Assembly: GCF_001937665.1 (NCBI RefSeq) | Contig: NZ_MSKL01000028.1 | Coordinates: forward strand, 1-32,055 | Length of the DNA: 32,055 nt | Direction of reading: 5' to 3' | DNA from: Actinomyces oris | GTDB taxonomy: Bacteria; Actinomycetota; Actinomycetes; Actinomycetales; Actinomycetaceae | Shown here: positions 7,545-15,231 of the stretch, in pieces | Layout of the letters: every line of letters starts with the position of its first letter | Numbering within the stretch: the stretch's first letter is position 1 | The notes under the pieces: generated by a model | Told to the model about the DNA's origin: nothing | What the model saw: only the letters and a program-made list of their open reading frames with translations | Databases searched by the model: none | Made by a program: the position numbers and the translations under genes

Positions 7545-8906
7545 ATGCAACCACCTGTTCCGTCCACCATTCCCGGTTCTCCGGGCTCGACGCCGTCAGC
7601 CGCGCCGGCCTCTCGCCCGCGGATGTTCAACGGCGCAACCGTTCACGGCATCAAGGGAATCCGCGAACTGCGTCACCCTGCCGAGATCCCGCTGCTGATC
7701 GCGACGAGCGTGGCGACGGGATTGGCCTATCTGCTGTGGATCGGACTGCTGATCTGGCTGATCGCCGTACCAGAACCGACCGGTCCGGGGGCTCAGGTCC
7801 GCGATTTCTTCCTCACCAAGGAGGGCAGCGGCATGCAGTTCCTGCTGCTGGTACCCGCCGTCCCGATCATCCTCTGGGTGGCACGCGCGATGATGTACGC
7901 CAAACTCCGCGCAACCGCGGTCCAGATGAGTCCCACCCAGTTCCCGGAGGGCTACCGAATGGTTGTCGAGGCGGCCCGGCAGTTCGGCCTGCGCCGGGTT
8001 CCCGATGCCTACGTGGTGATGGGCAACGGTCGGATCAACGCCTTCGCGGCCGGCCACGGCTTCCGGCGTTTCGTGGCCGTCCACTCCGACATGTTCGAGA
8101 TCGGTGGCCGGATCCGCGATCCCGAGGGGCTGCGCTTCGTCATCGGACACGAGGTCGGGCACCTCGCCGCAGGCCACATCTCCCTCCTGCGTCTGCTGTT
8201 CGTCACACTTGGCCGCAACGTTCCATTTCTGGGCAGTGCTCTGAGCCGGTCCCAGGAGTACACAGCGGACAACCACGGCTATGCCTATGCACCTCAGGGC
8301 GTGCCCGGACTCGTCGGGGTCCTCTCCGGCGGCAAGTACCTGGGGGCCGAGGTCAACACCCACGCCGTGGCAGATCGCGCCACACGGGAGAAGGGCCTGT
8401 GGTTGCACATGTCCGTCTGGCGGTCCTCACACCCAGTCATCACCTGGCGCGCCCACGCCCTGCGCGACCGCAGCCGGCCGGGACGACTCATGATCCGCCC
8501 GCCGGCGTCGACCGCCTGGTTCCCGCCCTCGGTCCCCAGCGGCTACGAACGCTCCAGTTCCTGGCCGACGCCGGAGCAGATGCTCGCGGTGCTGGACTCC
8601 ACTACTACGAGCGTGCCCAGCGAGGAGCAGTTCGGCCGCTACCCGGGCGTGACCTACGAGATTCCCAGTAATGAGCTGCGCTGGGCCTCCCCCGTTCCCG
8701 TTCCGGTGAGAACGGAGCCTCTCGGGCAGGCCGCCTTCGGAGCACACCACAGCATGGCCGGTTCCGCCGGGCCTCAGCAGCCCGAGCCCTACGGGTACGC
8801 CCCACCAGCAAGTCCCGTGCAGGAACAACGCATGGATGCCCCGGGGGCGGCATCCACTGAGGCAACGATCCAGGAGACTTCGCACTCCGAGACCGACCAG
8901 TACTGA
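7545..8906 (+). CDS. M48-family membrane zinc metalloprotease (HtpX-like)
   Basis: A 453-residue protease with two hydrophobic helices (about residues 47-75 and 97-115) anchoring it in the membrane. A cytoplasmic peptidase domain follows. The zinc motif HEVGH is at residues 202-206. The third ligand Glu238 lies in SRSQEYTADN, the canonical spacing for M48. A Pro/Ser/Gln-rich tail of ~100 residues follows the peptidase domain. HtpX-type enzymes clear misfolded membrane proteins during envelope stress. The start follows a TAGGTT -10 with leaderless spacing. Transcription converges on the PAS gene and meets a perfect hairpin. Confidence 0.92.
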   Translation: MQPPVPSTIPGSPGSTPSAAPASRPRMFNGATVHGIKGIRELRHPAEIPLLIATSVATGLAYLLWIGLLIWLIAVPEPTGPGAQVRDFFLTKEGSGMQFLLLVPAVPIILWVARAMMYAKLRATAVQMSPTQFPEGYRMVVEAARQFGLRRVPDAYVVMGNGRINAFAAGHGFRRFVAVHSDMFEIGGRIRDPEGLRFVIGHEVGHLAAGHISLLRLLFVTLGRNVPFLGSALSRSQEYTADNHGYAYAPQGVPGLVGVLSGGKYLGAEVNTHAVADRATREKGLWLHMSVWRSSHPVITWRAHALRDRSRPGRLMIRPPASTAWFPPSVPSGYERSSSWPTPEQMLAVLDSTTTSVPSEEQFGRYPGVTYEIPSNELRWASPVPVPVRTEPLGQAAFGAHHSMAGSAGPQQPEPYGYAPPASPVQEQRMDAPGAASTEATIQETSHSETDQY

Positions 8907-8954
8907 GCTCGGTCGGGGGACGGCGAGCCCGCGTCAGCACTCGGTCAGCGCAGT

Positions 8955-8994
8955 GGCGCCGGTTGGTGAACGGAAGCGTTCACCAACCGGCGCC
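8955..8994. terminator. Perfect 18-bp-stem bidirectional hairpin
   Basis: Arms at 8955-8972 and 8977-8994 are exactly complementary and enclose a GAAG loop. The hairpin lies between the convergent M48 and PAS genes, so it can serve both. No long T-tract follows on either strand, as often seen for actinobacterial terminators. Confidence 0.85.
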
Positions 8995-9061
8995 GTTCTG
9001 CACCCGTGCAGTGTTCGTGCTGCGCCCCGCGTACTTCTCCGCACCGGGAGCGCCGGAGGAC

Positions 9062-10420
9062 TCAGCTCGGAGCGACAGCGCTGGCCGCCGTCGTGAAGGA
9101 TTCCAGGGCGTCCCGAAGGTCCGCGGAGTTGTCGGCGACATGAATGGCCTGGCAGCGGGTGGTGAGCTCGTCGAGCTCGGCCAGGCGACGTCCCACGGAC
9201 TCGACGACGCCGGAGGCGGCGCTGGAGAGCTCTGCGGCGGTGGCGGGCAGTGCCGGGTCGCTCGACGCGGGAGAACCGGTCCACAGCATGAGGAGCTGGT
9301 TCGGGATCGTCATCATGCGGCTGGCCTCGCCGATGTAGGCGACCGCCTGGGCCGCGAGCGCGCTGTGGGCCTGAGCCTGACGCTCCATCTCGGCAATGCC
9401 GTCACGAAGCGACTCGATGAGGTCGGGGATGGCCTCCGCCGAGTACTGCAGGTCTCCGGCGCCGTCGATGAGCTCGACGGTGAACAGCGAGGTGATGGTG
9501 GCGTGCAGGCGGGCCAGCGCAATGCGGAAGCGGGTCCGGGCGCCATTGGAGTCGAGCTGGGCCAGGGTGTCGACCAGTCGCGCCACGAGGGGGCTGACCA
9601 GGCTCTGCATCTGGGTCCACAGGTCCAGCAGGTCGGCCAGGGGCTTGACCCGGGGGTCGGAGCGGTCCAGGGCGGCAATGCGCTCGGCGTTCAGACGAGG
9701 GTCCTCCAGGGTTCGGGTCAGCCCCTTCCCCGCAGCCTTGAGGGAGGCGGAGAGCTCGGCAAGCTGCTGCTGACCGGACATCCACGAGTCGAGCCCCGCG
9801 GCGATGGTGGTCACCGCCTCGAGCATGACGCGCAGGTCCCCGGTGGCGCCGGGGCGCTCCGGAATCCCCTCGGAGAGCTCCTCACGGCGCGCCACCTCCG
9901 CCGGCAGGGCCGTGTTCTGGAACTCCTCGTAGGAGGACAGACCCACCCCGGTCAGCAGCTCAGCGATACGGCCGAGTCCCTCCTCCGCCGCCGCCCGGCG
10001 GTTGGCCCCGGCATTGACAGCCTGGTCCTCGATGGCACGAGCGTCGCGGTAGATGTCGCAGGCGGTTTCGAACAGGTCGGAGCACACCGGCCGGGTGCGC
10101 ACCGAGAGGTAGCCGCCGTCGGACAGCGGGGTGACGGTGGCGAAGACGTCGTACTCACTACCGTCGGCGGCGAGGTTGCGCACGTAGGCGGCGAAGGGAC
10201 TGCCGGTCTTGAGGGTGTCCCACATGGCTTTGAAGGCTCCACCGGGCATCTCCGGATGGCGGATGATGTTGTGCGGGGCGCCGGAGAGCTCGTCACGCCG
10301 GTAGCGCGAGAGCTCAATGAAGACGTTGTTCGAGTGGCGGATGACGCCACGCGCGTCTGTGGTGGAGAAGAAGAGCTGGTCAACCCCCACCTCGTGAATG
10401 GCTCCGGTGACCTGCGGCAT
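9062..10420 (-). CDS. Aer-like PAS-domain sensor without chemotaxis signalling domain
   Basis: A 452-residue protein. Residues ~14-110 form a PAS domain very like the FAD-binding PAS of the aerotaxis receptor Aer, including PHNIIRHPEMP (49-59) and the downstream AMWDTLKTG. The remaining ~340 residues look mostly helical. I see no transmembrane helix, HAMP domain, or the conserved hairpin tip of methyl-accepting proteins, and no flagellar or che gene is nearby. A cytoplasmic redox or energy sensor with an unknown output is a reasonable inference. The ATG at 10420 has AAGGAG (10435-10430) 9 nt upstream; a more upstream ATG at 10459 lacks a ribosome site. Confidence 0.8.
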   Translation of the reverse strand: MPQVTGAIHEVGVDQLFFSTTDARGVIRHSNNVFIELSRYRRDELSGAPHNIIRHPEMPGGAFKAMWDTLKTGSPFAAYVRNLAADGSEYDVFATVTPLSDGGYLSVRTRPVCSDLFETACDIYRDARAIEDQAVNAGANRRAAAEEGLGRIAELLTGVGLSSYEEFQNTALPAEVARREELSEGIPERPGATGDLRVMLEAVTTIAAGLDSWMSGQQQLAELSASLKAAGKGLTRTLEDPRLNAERIAALDRSDPRVKPLADLLDLWTQMQSLVSPLVARLVDTLAQLDSNGARTRFRIALARLHATITSLFTVELIDGAGDLQYSAEAIPDLIESLRDGIAEMERQAQAHSALAAQAVAYIGEASRMMTIPNQLLMLWTGSPASSDPALPATAAELSSAASGVVESVGRRLAELDELTTRCQAIHVADNSADLRDALESFTTAASAVAPS

Positions 10421-10580
10421 AGGCAACTGCTCCTTGAAGAGATCGAGGGACGGTGACATCCGGCACGCGGAGCCGGGTAACCACGACCTTCCACCCGTTG
10501 ATTGACGGTTGGACGGCTGAACAATACACCCCACTTCCGGAACAAGACCTGGAAGGAATCAAAGAAAAGAGATCGCTCAC

Positions 10581-10609
10581 GTGTTTAAAACACATCAGAG
10601 ATTAATCAC
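10581..10609. promoter_or_regulatory. Two adjacent palindromes, candidate operators
   Basis: GTGTTTAAAACAC (10581-10593) is a perfect dyad. GAGATTAATCAC (10598-10609) is a dyad with one mismatched pair and on the minus strand resembles half of a CRP/FNR-like TGTGA site. Both lie about 160-190 bp upstream of the PAS gene start. Confidence 0.4.
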
Positions 10610-10751
10610 ATTTACCCCCTCGGAAAAGCACATATCCCGCCTCGGAAAATCAAAAGAAATCCACTGAACGAATTCCCAGAATACTCTCAGGTACATTGAA
10701 GCGCTCCCCCAGGAGCAGTGGGTTACATAGTGATCGCCGCCGGACGGAACC

Positions 10752-10821
10752 GGTCGCGAGGGTTGGGGAGCCCGATGACCGATCGGTTTTCGAGGTCGCC
10801 CGGGTTGATAGGGAGCCCGAT
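10752..10821. repeat. Two imperfect 42-bp-period direct repeats
   Basis: GGTCGCGAGGGTTGGGGAGCC begins at 10752. A near copy begins at 10794, ending GGGAGCCCGAT at 10821. CGATCGG lies between them. They are non-coding as far as I can see. Confidence 0.6.
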
Positions 10822-10899
10822 CGCGAACCGCTCCGGCGAAGGGGGGTGAGTCTCCTCTGGAATATGGGATTCAGAGGCGATACCACCCTCAACGACAGG

Positions 10900-10950
10900 G
10901 GCCTGTGGGGCTCGGAGAAGTCCGAGCCCCACAGGCCGCGTCGTTTTTCG
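10900..10950. terminator. Perfect 17-bp-stem hairpin terminator
   Basis: Arms 10900-10916 and 10921-10937 are exactly complementary with a GAAG loop, the same loop as the hairpin at 8955. On the plus strand GCGTCGTTTTTCG follows. On the minus strand it lies ~50 bp after the permease stop, which it probably terminates. Confidence 0.85.
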
Positions 10951-10985
10951 ACATCATTGCGTCGGTTTCTTCTCCACACTCCCGT

Positions 10986-11966
10986 CTATCGAATAAGGCG
11001 GGGAAGCAGACGGACACCAATCGCCATGACTACGAGCTCCACCAGGGTCTGAGTCACCACCGCAATCGGTGCCATCCCCATGGAATCGGGCAGCGCCAGA
11101 GCCAACGGCAGAACCACCAGCGAGTTACGGGTGGTCCCGGAGAAGGCGAGAGCCAGGCGCTCCTGACGTCCCTGGTGAGCCATGCGCCCAGCAATGTCTC
11201 CCACAGCCGGCATAACAAGAGCGAAAGTCACGAAGAGGGGAACAACCCGGGCGACGACGTCGGGCCGGGAGGCGACATGGGGAACCTGGGACGCGACGAC
11301 GAGTACCAGGGTCGCCATCATGAGCGGAACCATGAGCGCCGTCGTCGCTGAAGCGAGCCGGGCGGCTGACCGGAACCGGGGTGAGGCACGCCGCGTGAGG
11401 ATCGACAGCCCCATGGGCAGTGCGATCATGAGGACGAAGGCCTGCGCGAAGGGCTGCCAGCTGATACCACCGCCCTGAGCCCCAGGTGAGCCGGTGGCGA
11501 AGGCCAGCCACAGTGGCAGGACGAGGGCCTGGATGAGCATGAGAGCCGGAGATGCCGCCAGGATGCACGACCATGCGCCGCCGGCCAGACGGGTGAAGAC
11601 CATGACGTAGTCGACGCAGGGCGCCAGAAGCACCAGGAGGGTGCCGACCAGGAGCCCCGGCTCATCGGCCACCAGCCGGGACAGGGGCAGGACCACCGCC
11701 GGCACCACCAGGAAGTTGACCACCAGAAGCGCCGTCATGAACCGGGCGTCGGCGAAGGCGGCCCGCAGGCGATGGAAGGGGACACCGAGAAAGGTCGCGT
11801 ACAGCAGTGCGACCAGTGCCGGGGCGATAGCCACCTCAAGAAGGCTGCGGGCTGCAGGAGCGGCCAGCCCCAGGACGGCGCCGGCCACGAGCGCACCCAG
11901 GTACAGGACCACCTGGTGGTGCTCCATCCACGCGACCACCGGGGCCTCCTCGCCTGCGTCCTCCAT
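10986..11966 (-). CDS. Arsenite/bile-acid-type permease (ACR3/BASS superfamily)
   Basis: A 326-residue polytopic membrane protein with about ten predicted helices. APCVDYVMVFTRLAGG (about residues 116-131) resembles the cysteine-bearing segment of ACR3-type arsenite exporters. The late FSGTTRNSLVVLPLALALP resembles the second conserved discontinuous helix of the BASS fold. Proteins of this kind are annotated as arsenic resistance proteins, but substrate proof is lacking and no arsR or arsC gene adjoins it. The ATG at 11966 follows a TACGGT -10 with 6-nt spacing. The first ~11 codons and promoter are repeated at 20404-20449, marking the border of an inserted element. Confidence 0.75.
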   Translation of the reverse strand: MEDAGEEAPVVAWMEHHQVVLYLGALVAGAVLGLAAPAARSLLEVAIAPALVALLYATFLGVPFHRLRAAFADARFMTALLVVNFLVVPAVVLPLSRLVADEPGLLVGTLLVLLAPCVDYVMVFTRLAGGAWSCILAASPALMLIQALVLPLWLAFATGSPGAQGGGISWQPFAQAFVLMIALPMGLSILTRRASPRFRSAARLASATTALMVPLMMATLVLVVASQVPHVASRPDVVARVVPLFVTFALVMPAVGDIAGRMAHQGRQERLALAFSGTTRNSLVVLPLALALPDSMGMAPIAVVTQTLVELVVMAIGVRLLPRLIR

Positions 11967-11972
11967 AACGGA

Positions 11973-11978
11973 ACCGTA
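11973..11978 (-). promoter_or_regulatory. -10 element of the permease gene
   Basis: On the minus strand TACGGT lies 6 nt before the ATG at 11966, with TTACCG 16 nt further upstream as a possible -35. The same -10 is preserved in the duplicated copy at 20449-20444, where it would drive the permease/recombinase fusion. Confidence 0.5.
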
Positions 11979-12014
11979 TCGCGACCGGACGGGACGGTAA
12001 CCGTTGCCGGGCGG

Positions 12015-12848
12015 CTACGCCTCCAGGGAGTAGCCCGTCACCGGCCCGGCAGTGTTGGGCTGCCAGCCCAGCGCCGGGGCAACGTGCTCAGCGAAGGCCT
12101 GAAGGATGTGGAGATTGAAGTCGACGCCGAGCTGACTGGGGATGGTGAGCATGACGGTGTCGGCGGCATGGAGCGCCTCGTCCTGGGTCAGCTGCTCGAT
12201 GAGGACGTCGGGCTCGGCGGCGTAGGTGCGCCCGAAGGTCGACTGCAGGCCGTCAATGATGCCGATCTGGTCGCGGGAGTCCTCGCCACGCAGGGCGAAG
12301 AATCTGCGGTCGACGTCGGAGACGATCGGGAAGATGGAGCGCGAGACGCTCACACGCGGGGTCCAGTCGTGGCCGGCCTCCTTCCACGCCTCGCGGTAGC
12401 GGCGGATCTGCTCGGCCTGGAGGTGGGAGAAGCCTTCACCGGTGGCCTCGGTCAGGAGGGTCGAGCTCATGAGGTTGAGTCCCTGACGGGCGGTCCACTC
12501 GGCGGTCTCCCGTGAGCCGGCACCCCACCAGAGGCGGCGGTCCACTCCGGGGGCGTGCGGCTCGATGCGCAGACGGGCACCGGCGCCGGCACCCGGGGTC
12601 ATGCCGCTGCTGGTATCGAGGTCGGCCTGAGGGACGCCCCGGACGGCATCGAGGAACTGAGCGGTGTGGGCGTGAGCGACGTCAGCCCCGCGCGGGTCGA
12701 CGCCGCCGGTGTAACCGAAGGTCTCCCAGCCACGTACAGCCTGCTCCGGCGAGCCGCGGGAGATGCCGATGGCGATGCGCTGGTCGGTGAGCAGGTCGAG
12801 GGCGGCGACCTCCTCAGCCAGGTAGAGAGGGTTCTCGTAGCGCATGTC
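12015..12848 (-). pseudogene. 5'-truncated LLM-class flavin oxidoreductase
   Basis: The frame from DMRYENPLYLAEEVAALD to the stop matches the complete gene at 20486-21553. The first ~80 residues, including the first strands of the barrel, are missing because the element border falls at 12848. An ATG at 12845 could give a 276-residue product, but this would lack part of the FMN-binding barrel and has no recognised promoter. Upstream codons belong to the plasmid side. It is probably non-functional, though the reading frame itself is intact. Confidence 0.85.
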
Positions 12849-12873
12849 TGAGTTATGGCGTTGGACGGAACAC

Positions 12874-14778
12874 CTATTGCTTGCGGGCACGCGCAGCCCG
12901 CAGTCCGTTGGCGATGACGACGACTTCGGCGACCTCGTGCACGAGGACGACCGCTGCCAGGCCGAGCACGCCGGTGATCGCCAGCGGCAGCAGCACAGTG
13001 ATGATCGCCAAGGACAGCACGATGTTCTGGTTGATGATCCTGCCGCCGCGGCGGGCGTGGCGCAGAGCCTGCGGGATGAGGCCGAGGTCGTGGCCGGTGA
13101 AGGCGACGTCGGCGGACTCGATCGCGGCGTCGGAGCCGGTCGCGCCCATCGCGATGCCCACGGTCGCCCCGGCCAGGGCGGGCGCGTCGTTGATGCCGTC
13201 GCCGATCATCGCGGTCGGCGACGTCTCCGAGAACCCGGCGACGATGCGAGCCTTGTCCTCGGGACGCAGCTCGGCGTGCACGTCGCCGATCCCGGCCAGC
13301 TTCGCCAGCGCAGCAGCGGTGCGGGAGTTGTCGCCGGTGAGCATGCTCACCTCGACGCCCTGGTCGCGCAGGGTCCGCACGACCTCGGGGACCTCGGGGC
13401 GCAGCTCGTCGCGGACGCCGATCGCCCCGGCCAGGAAGCCGTCGACGGTGACGAGCACGCAGGTCTGCCCCTCGGCCTCCAGGTCCTCGACCCGGGCCTT
13501 GAGCGGACCGGCGTCGATCCAGCGCGGACTGCCCACCGCCACCCTGCGGCCGTCGACCAGGCCACCGATGCCGTGCCCGGCCTCCTCGGCCACGTCCTGC
13601 GCGGCGGGGGTTCCCCGGCCCGCGGCGGCGATGGCGGCGGCGAGTGGGTGCGTCGAGTGCTGCTCCACGGCGGCAGCCCAAGCAAGCACCTGCGCATCGT
13701 CGAACCCATGGGCGGCGACGATGGCGGTTACCTCGGGCCGGTTGCGGGTCAGAGTGCCGGTCTTGTCCACGGCCAGGTGCCGGATGCCGCCGAGGCGCTC
13801 GAAGGCGGCCCCGCTCTTGATGACGACGCCGAACTTGGTCGCCGCGCCGATCGCGGAGACCACGGTGACGGGCACCGCGATCGCCAGCGCGCAGGGGCTG
13901 GCCGCGACGAGGACGACCAGGGCGCGGGTGATCCAGGTCTCCGGGTCGCCGAGCAGGGACCCGAGCACGCCGACGAGGACGGCGAGGACCATCACGCCGG
14001 GCACCAGCGGGCGGGCGATCCGGTCAGCGATCCGGGCTCGGTCGCCCTTCTCGGCCTGGGCCTGCTCTACCAGCTCCACGATCGTGGTCAGCGAGTTGTC
14101 GGTGCCCGCGGCGGTCGCCTCGACCTCCAGCACGCCGGCGCTGTTGATCGCGCCCGCCGACACCGCTTCTCCGGGCGCGACCTCGACCGGGATCGATTCA
14201 CCGGTGATCGCCGAAGTGTCCAGGCTCGACCGGCCCGAGCGGACCAGCCCATCGGTCGCGACCCGCTCGCCAGGGCGGACCAGCAGCACGTCGCCGACGG
14301 CGATCTCCCTGGCCGGGACCGAGGCGGAGGTCCCGTCGCGCAGCACGGTCGCGGTCTCCGGCACGAGCTTCAGCAGCGCGCGCAGCCCGCCGCGGGCGCG
14401 GTCCATCGCCTTGTCCTCCAGGGCCTCGGCGATCGAGTAGAGGAACGCCAGCGCGGCCGCCTCCTCGACGTAGCCGAGGATCACCGCGCCCACGGCGCTG
14501 ATCGTCATCAGCAGCGCGATCCCGAGCTTGCGCTTCACAACGAGATTCCGGATCGCACCGGGCACGAACGTGTACGCGCCCAGCAGCAGGCCCGCCCAGA
14601 ACGCGACCAGCGCCGCGATGTGCAGCCCCGACCACTCCAGCGCCAGGCCGGTGCCGAACGCGACGCCGGAGAGGATCGGCACGACCAGGCCGGGATCACG
14701 CCACCACGGGCGCTCTGCCTCCTCTGCCTCGTCCGCGGGGCTGGTCGTCGGCTCGTCGCAGCCGCAGGCGGCGCTCAC
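12874..14778 (-). CDS. Heavy-metal P1B-type ATPase (Cd/Pb/Zn/Co-class exporter)
   Basis: A 634-residue membrane pump. The N-terminus carries CGC, a possible metal-binding motif, in place of a full HMA domain. Core motifs are TGES in the actuator domain, SPC at residues 294-296 in the metal-transport helix, DKTGTLT with the phosphorylated Asp338, STHP in the nucleotide domain, and GDGINDAP around Asp527. SPC and a HEVAE motif in the last helix point to a P1B-4-like or CtpG-like pump, so Cd, Pb, Zn or Co are candidates. The GTG at 14778 overlaps the cmtR stop as GTGA, so translation is coupled; an ATG 63 nt upstream inside cmtR is less likely. The gene ends 25 bp from the element border. Confidence 0.93.
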   Translation of the reverse strand: MSAACGCDEPTTSPADEAEEAERPWWRDPGLVVPILSGVAFGTGLALEWSGLHIAALVAFWAGLLLGAYTFVPGAIRNLVVKRKLGIALLMTISAVGAVILGYVEEAAALAFLYSIAEALEDKAMDRARGGLRALLKLVPETATVLRDGTSASVPAREIAVGDVLLVRPGERVATDGLVRSGRSSLDTSAITGESIPVEVAPGEAVSAGAINSAGVLEVEATAAGTDNSLTTIVELVEQAQAEKGDRARIADRIARPLVPGVMVLAVLVGVLGSLLGDPETWITRALVVLVAASPCALAIAVPVTVVSAIGAATKFGVVIKSGAAFERLGGIRHLAVDKTGTLTRNRPEVTAIVAAHGFDDAQVLAWAAAVEQHSTHPLAAAIAAAGRGTPAAQDVAEEAGHGIGGLVDGRRVAVGSPRWIDAGPLKARVEDLEAEGQTCVLVTVDGFLAGAIGVRDELRPEVPEVVRTLRDQGVEVSMLTGDNSRTAAALAKLAGIGDVHAELRPEDKARIVAGFSETSPTAMIGDGINDAPALAGATVGIAMGATGSDAAIESADVAFTGHDLGLIPQALRHARRGGRIINQNIVLSLAIITVLLPLAITGVLGLAAVVLVHEVAEVVVIANGLRAARARKQ

Positions 14779-15143
14779 GAGGCGTCCCCCGAACTGCTCG
14801 CGGCGCAGCAGCCCGGCACCGAGCAGGCCGGGTCGATGCACGGCGCGCTCTCGTCCACGGCGAGGGTCACATCGACCAGTGCCGTCAGCGCCGCAGCCAG
14901 GTGCGGGTCGGCGATCTCGTAGCGAGTCTGGCGGCCCTCGGGCTCGGCGACCACGATCCCGCAGTCGCGCAGGCAGGTCAGGTGGTTGGACACGTTCGAG
15001 CGGGTCAGCCCCAGCTCGCGCGAGAGCACCGCGGGGTGGCTCGGGCTGTCGAGCAGGGACATCAGGATGCGGGAGCGCGTCGGGTCGGCCATGGCCCGGC
15101 CGAGCCGGTTCATGACGTCAAGACGCGAAGCAATGGTCAGCAT
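14775..15143 (-). CDS. cmtR: CmtR-type ArsR/SmtB metal-sensing repressor
   Basis: A 122-residue winged-helix repressor. Cys57 and Cys61 lie in HLTCLRDCG of the recognition helix and Cys102 in the tail. These are exactly the three positions that bind Cd or Pb in mycobacterial CmtR. The tail adds a further Cys-rich CIDPACSVPGCC. Metal binding should release it from its operator and switch on the coupled P-type ATPase. The ATG at 15143 follows a strong TATAGT -10 with leaderless spacing. Its stop overlaps the ATPase start by 4 nt. Confidence 0.95.
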   Translation of the reverse strand: MLTIASRLDVMNRLGRAMADPTRSRILMSLLDSPSHPAVLSRELGLTRSNVSNHLTCLRDCGIVVAEPEGRQTRYEIADPHLAAALTALVDVTLAVDESAPCIDPACSVPGCCAASSSGDAS

Positions 15144-15150
15144 GCACTGA

Positions 15151-15180
15151 ACTATACAGCAGCCGCTGACCTAATGTCCA
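15151..15180 (-). promoter_or_regulatory. Promoter of the cmtR-ATPase operon
   Basis: On the minus strand TGGACA (15180-15175), an 18-nt spacer and TATAGT (15156-15151) precede the ATG by 7 nt, giving a leaderless mRNA. The repressor operator probably overlaps this promoter. The 88-bp space 15144-15231 holds nothing else. Confidence 0.75.
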
Positions 15181-15231
15181 GTTGTCGCGGCTGCCGCACG
15201 CGCTGCGCGCGCTTGCCCTCGTGAGGCGTGA

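Larger units (their letters stand above)
10421..10899. other. Long AT-richer intergenic region upstream of the PAS gene
   Basis: About 0.5 kb without a convincing gene. The 10560-10700 stretch is conspicuously A/T-rich for this genome. It holds two adjacent palindromes, a repeated CCTCGGAAAA (10618-10627 and 10640-10649, 22 bp apart) and a 42-bp-period repeat. Short open frames here have no recognisable product. Confidence 0.6.
11933..12848. repeat. Left ~0.92-kb direct repeat flanking the integrated plasmid
   Basis: This segment aligns from end to end with 20404-21313. It begins within codon 12 of the permease gene and ends abruptly after CGCATGTC inside the flavin oxidoreductase gene. The copies differ by scattered substitutions and a 6-bp (two-codon) difference, so they are diverged alleles and not a fresh duplication. 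Substitutions are denser near the permease end than in the last ~150 bp. Confidence 0.95.

Noticed and set aside
9062-10420. Methyl-accepting chemotaxis protein
   Set aside because: Only the PAS part resembles Aer; no membrane helix or signalling tip is visible.
8963-10456. 497-codon plus-strand open frame
   Set aside because: It is antisense to the PAS gene, has no domain pattern, and its start lies within the terminator hairpin.
12015-12890. Complete LLM gene starting at 12890
   Set aside because: The first codons come from the element side and do not match the intact copy; homology begins at 12848.
12844-14922. 692-codon plus-strand open frame
   Set aside because: It lies entirely opposite the P-type ATPase and cmtR genes, whose motifs are unambiguous. 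The composition is low-complexity Gly/Asp/Arg, typical of antisense frames in GC-rich DNA.
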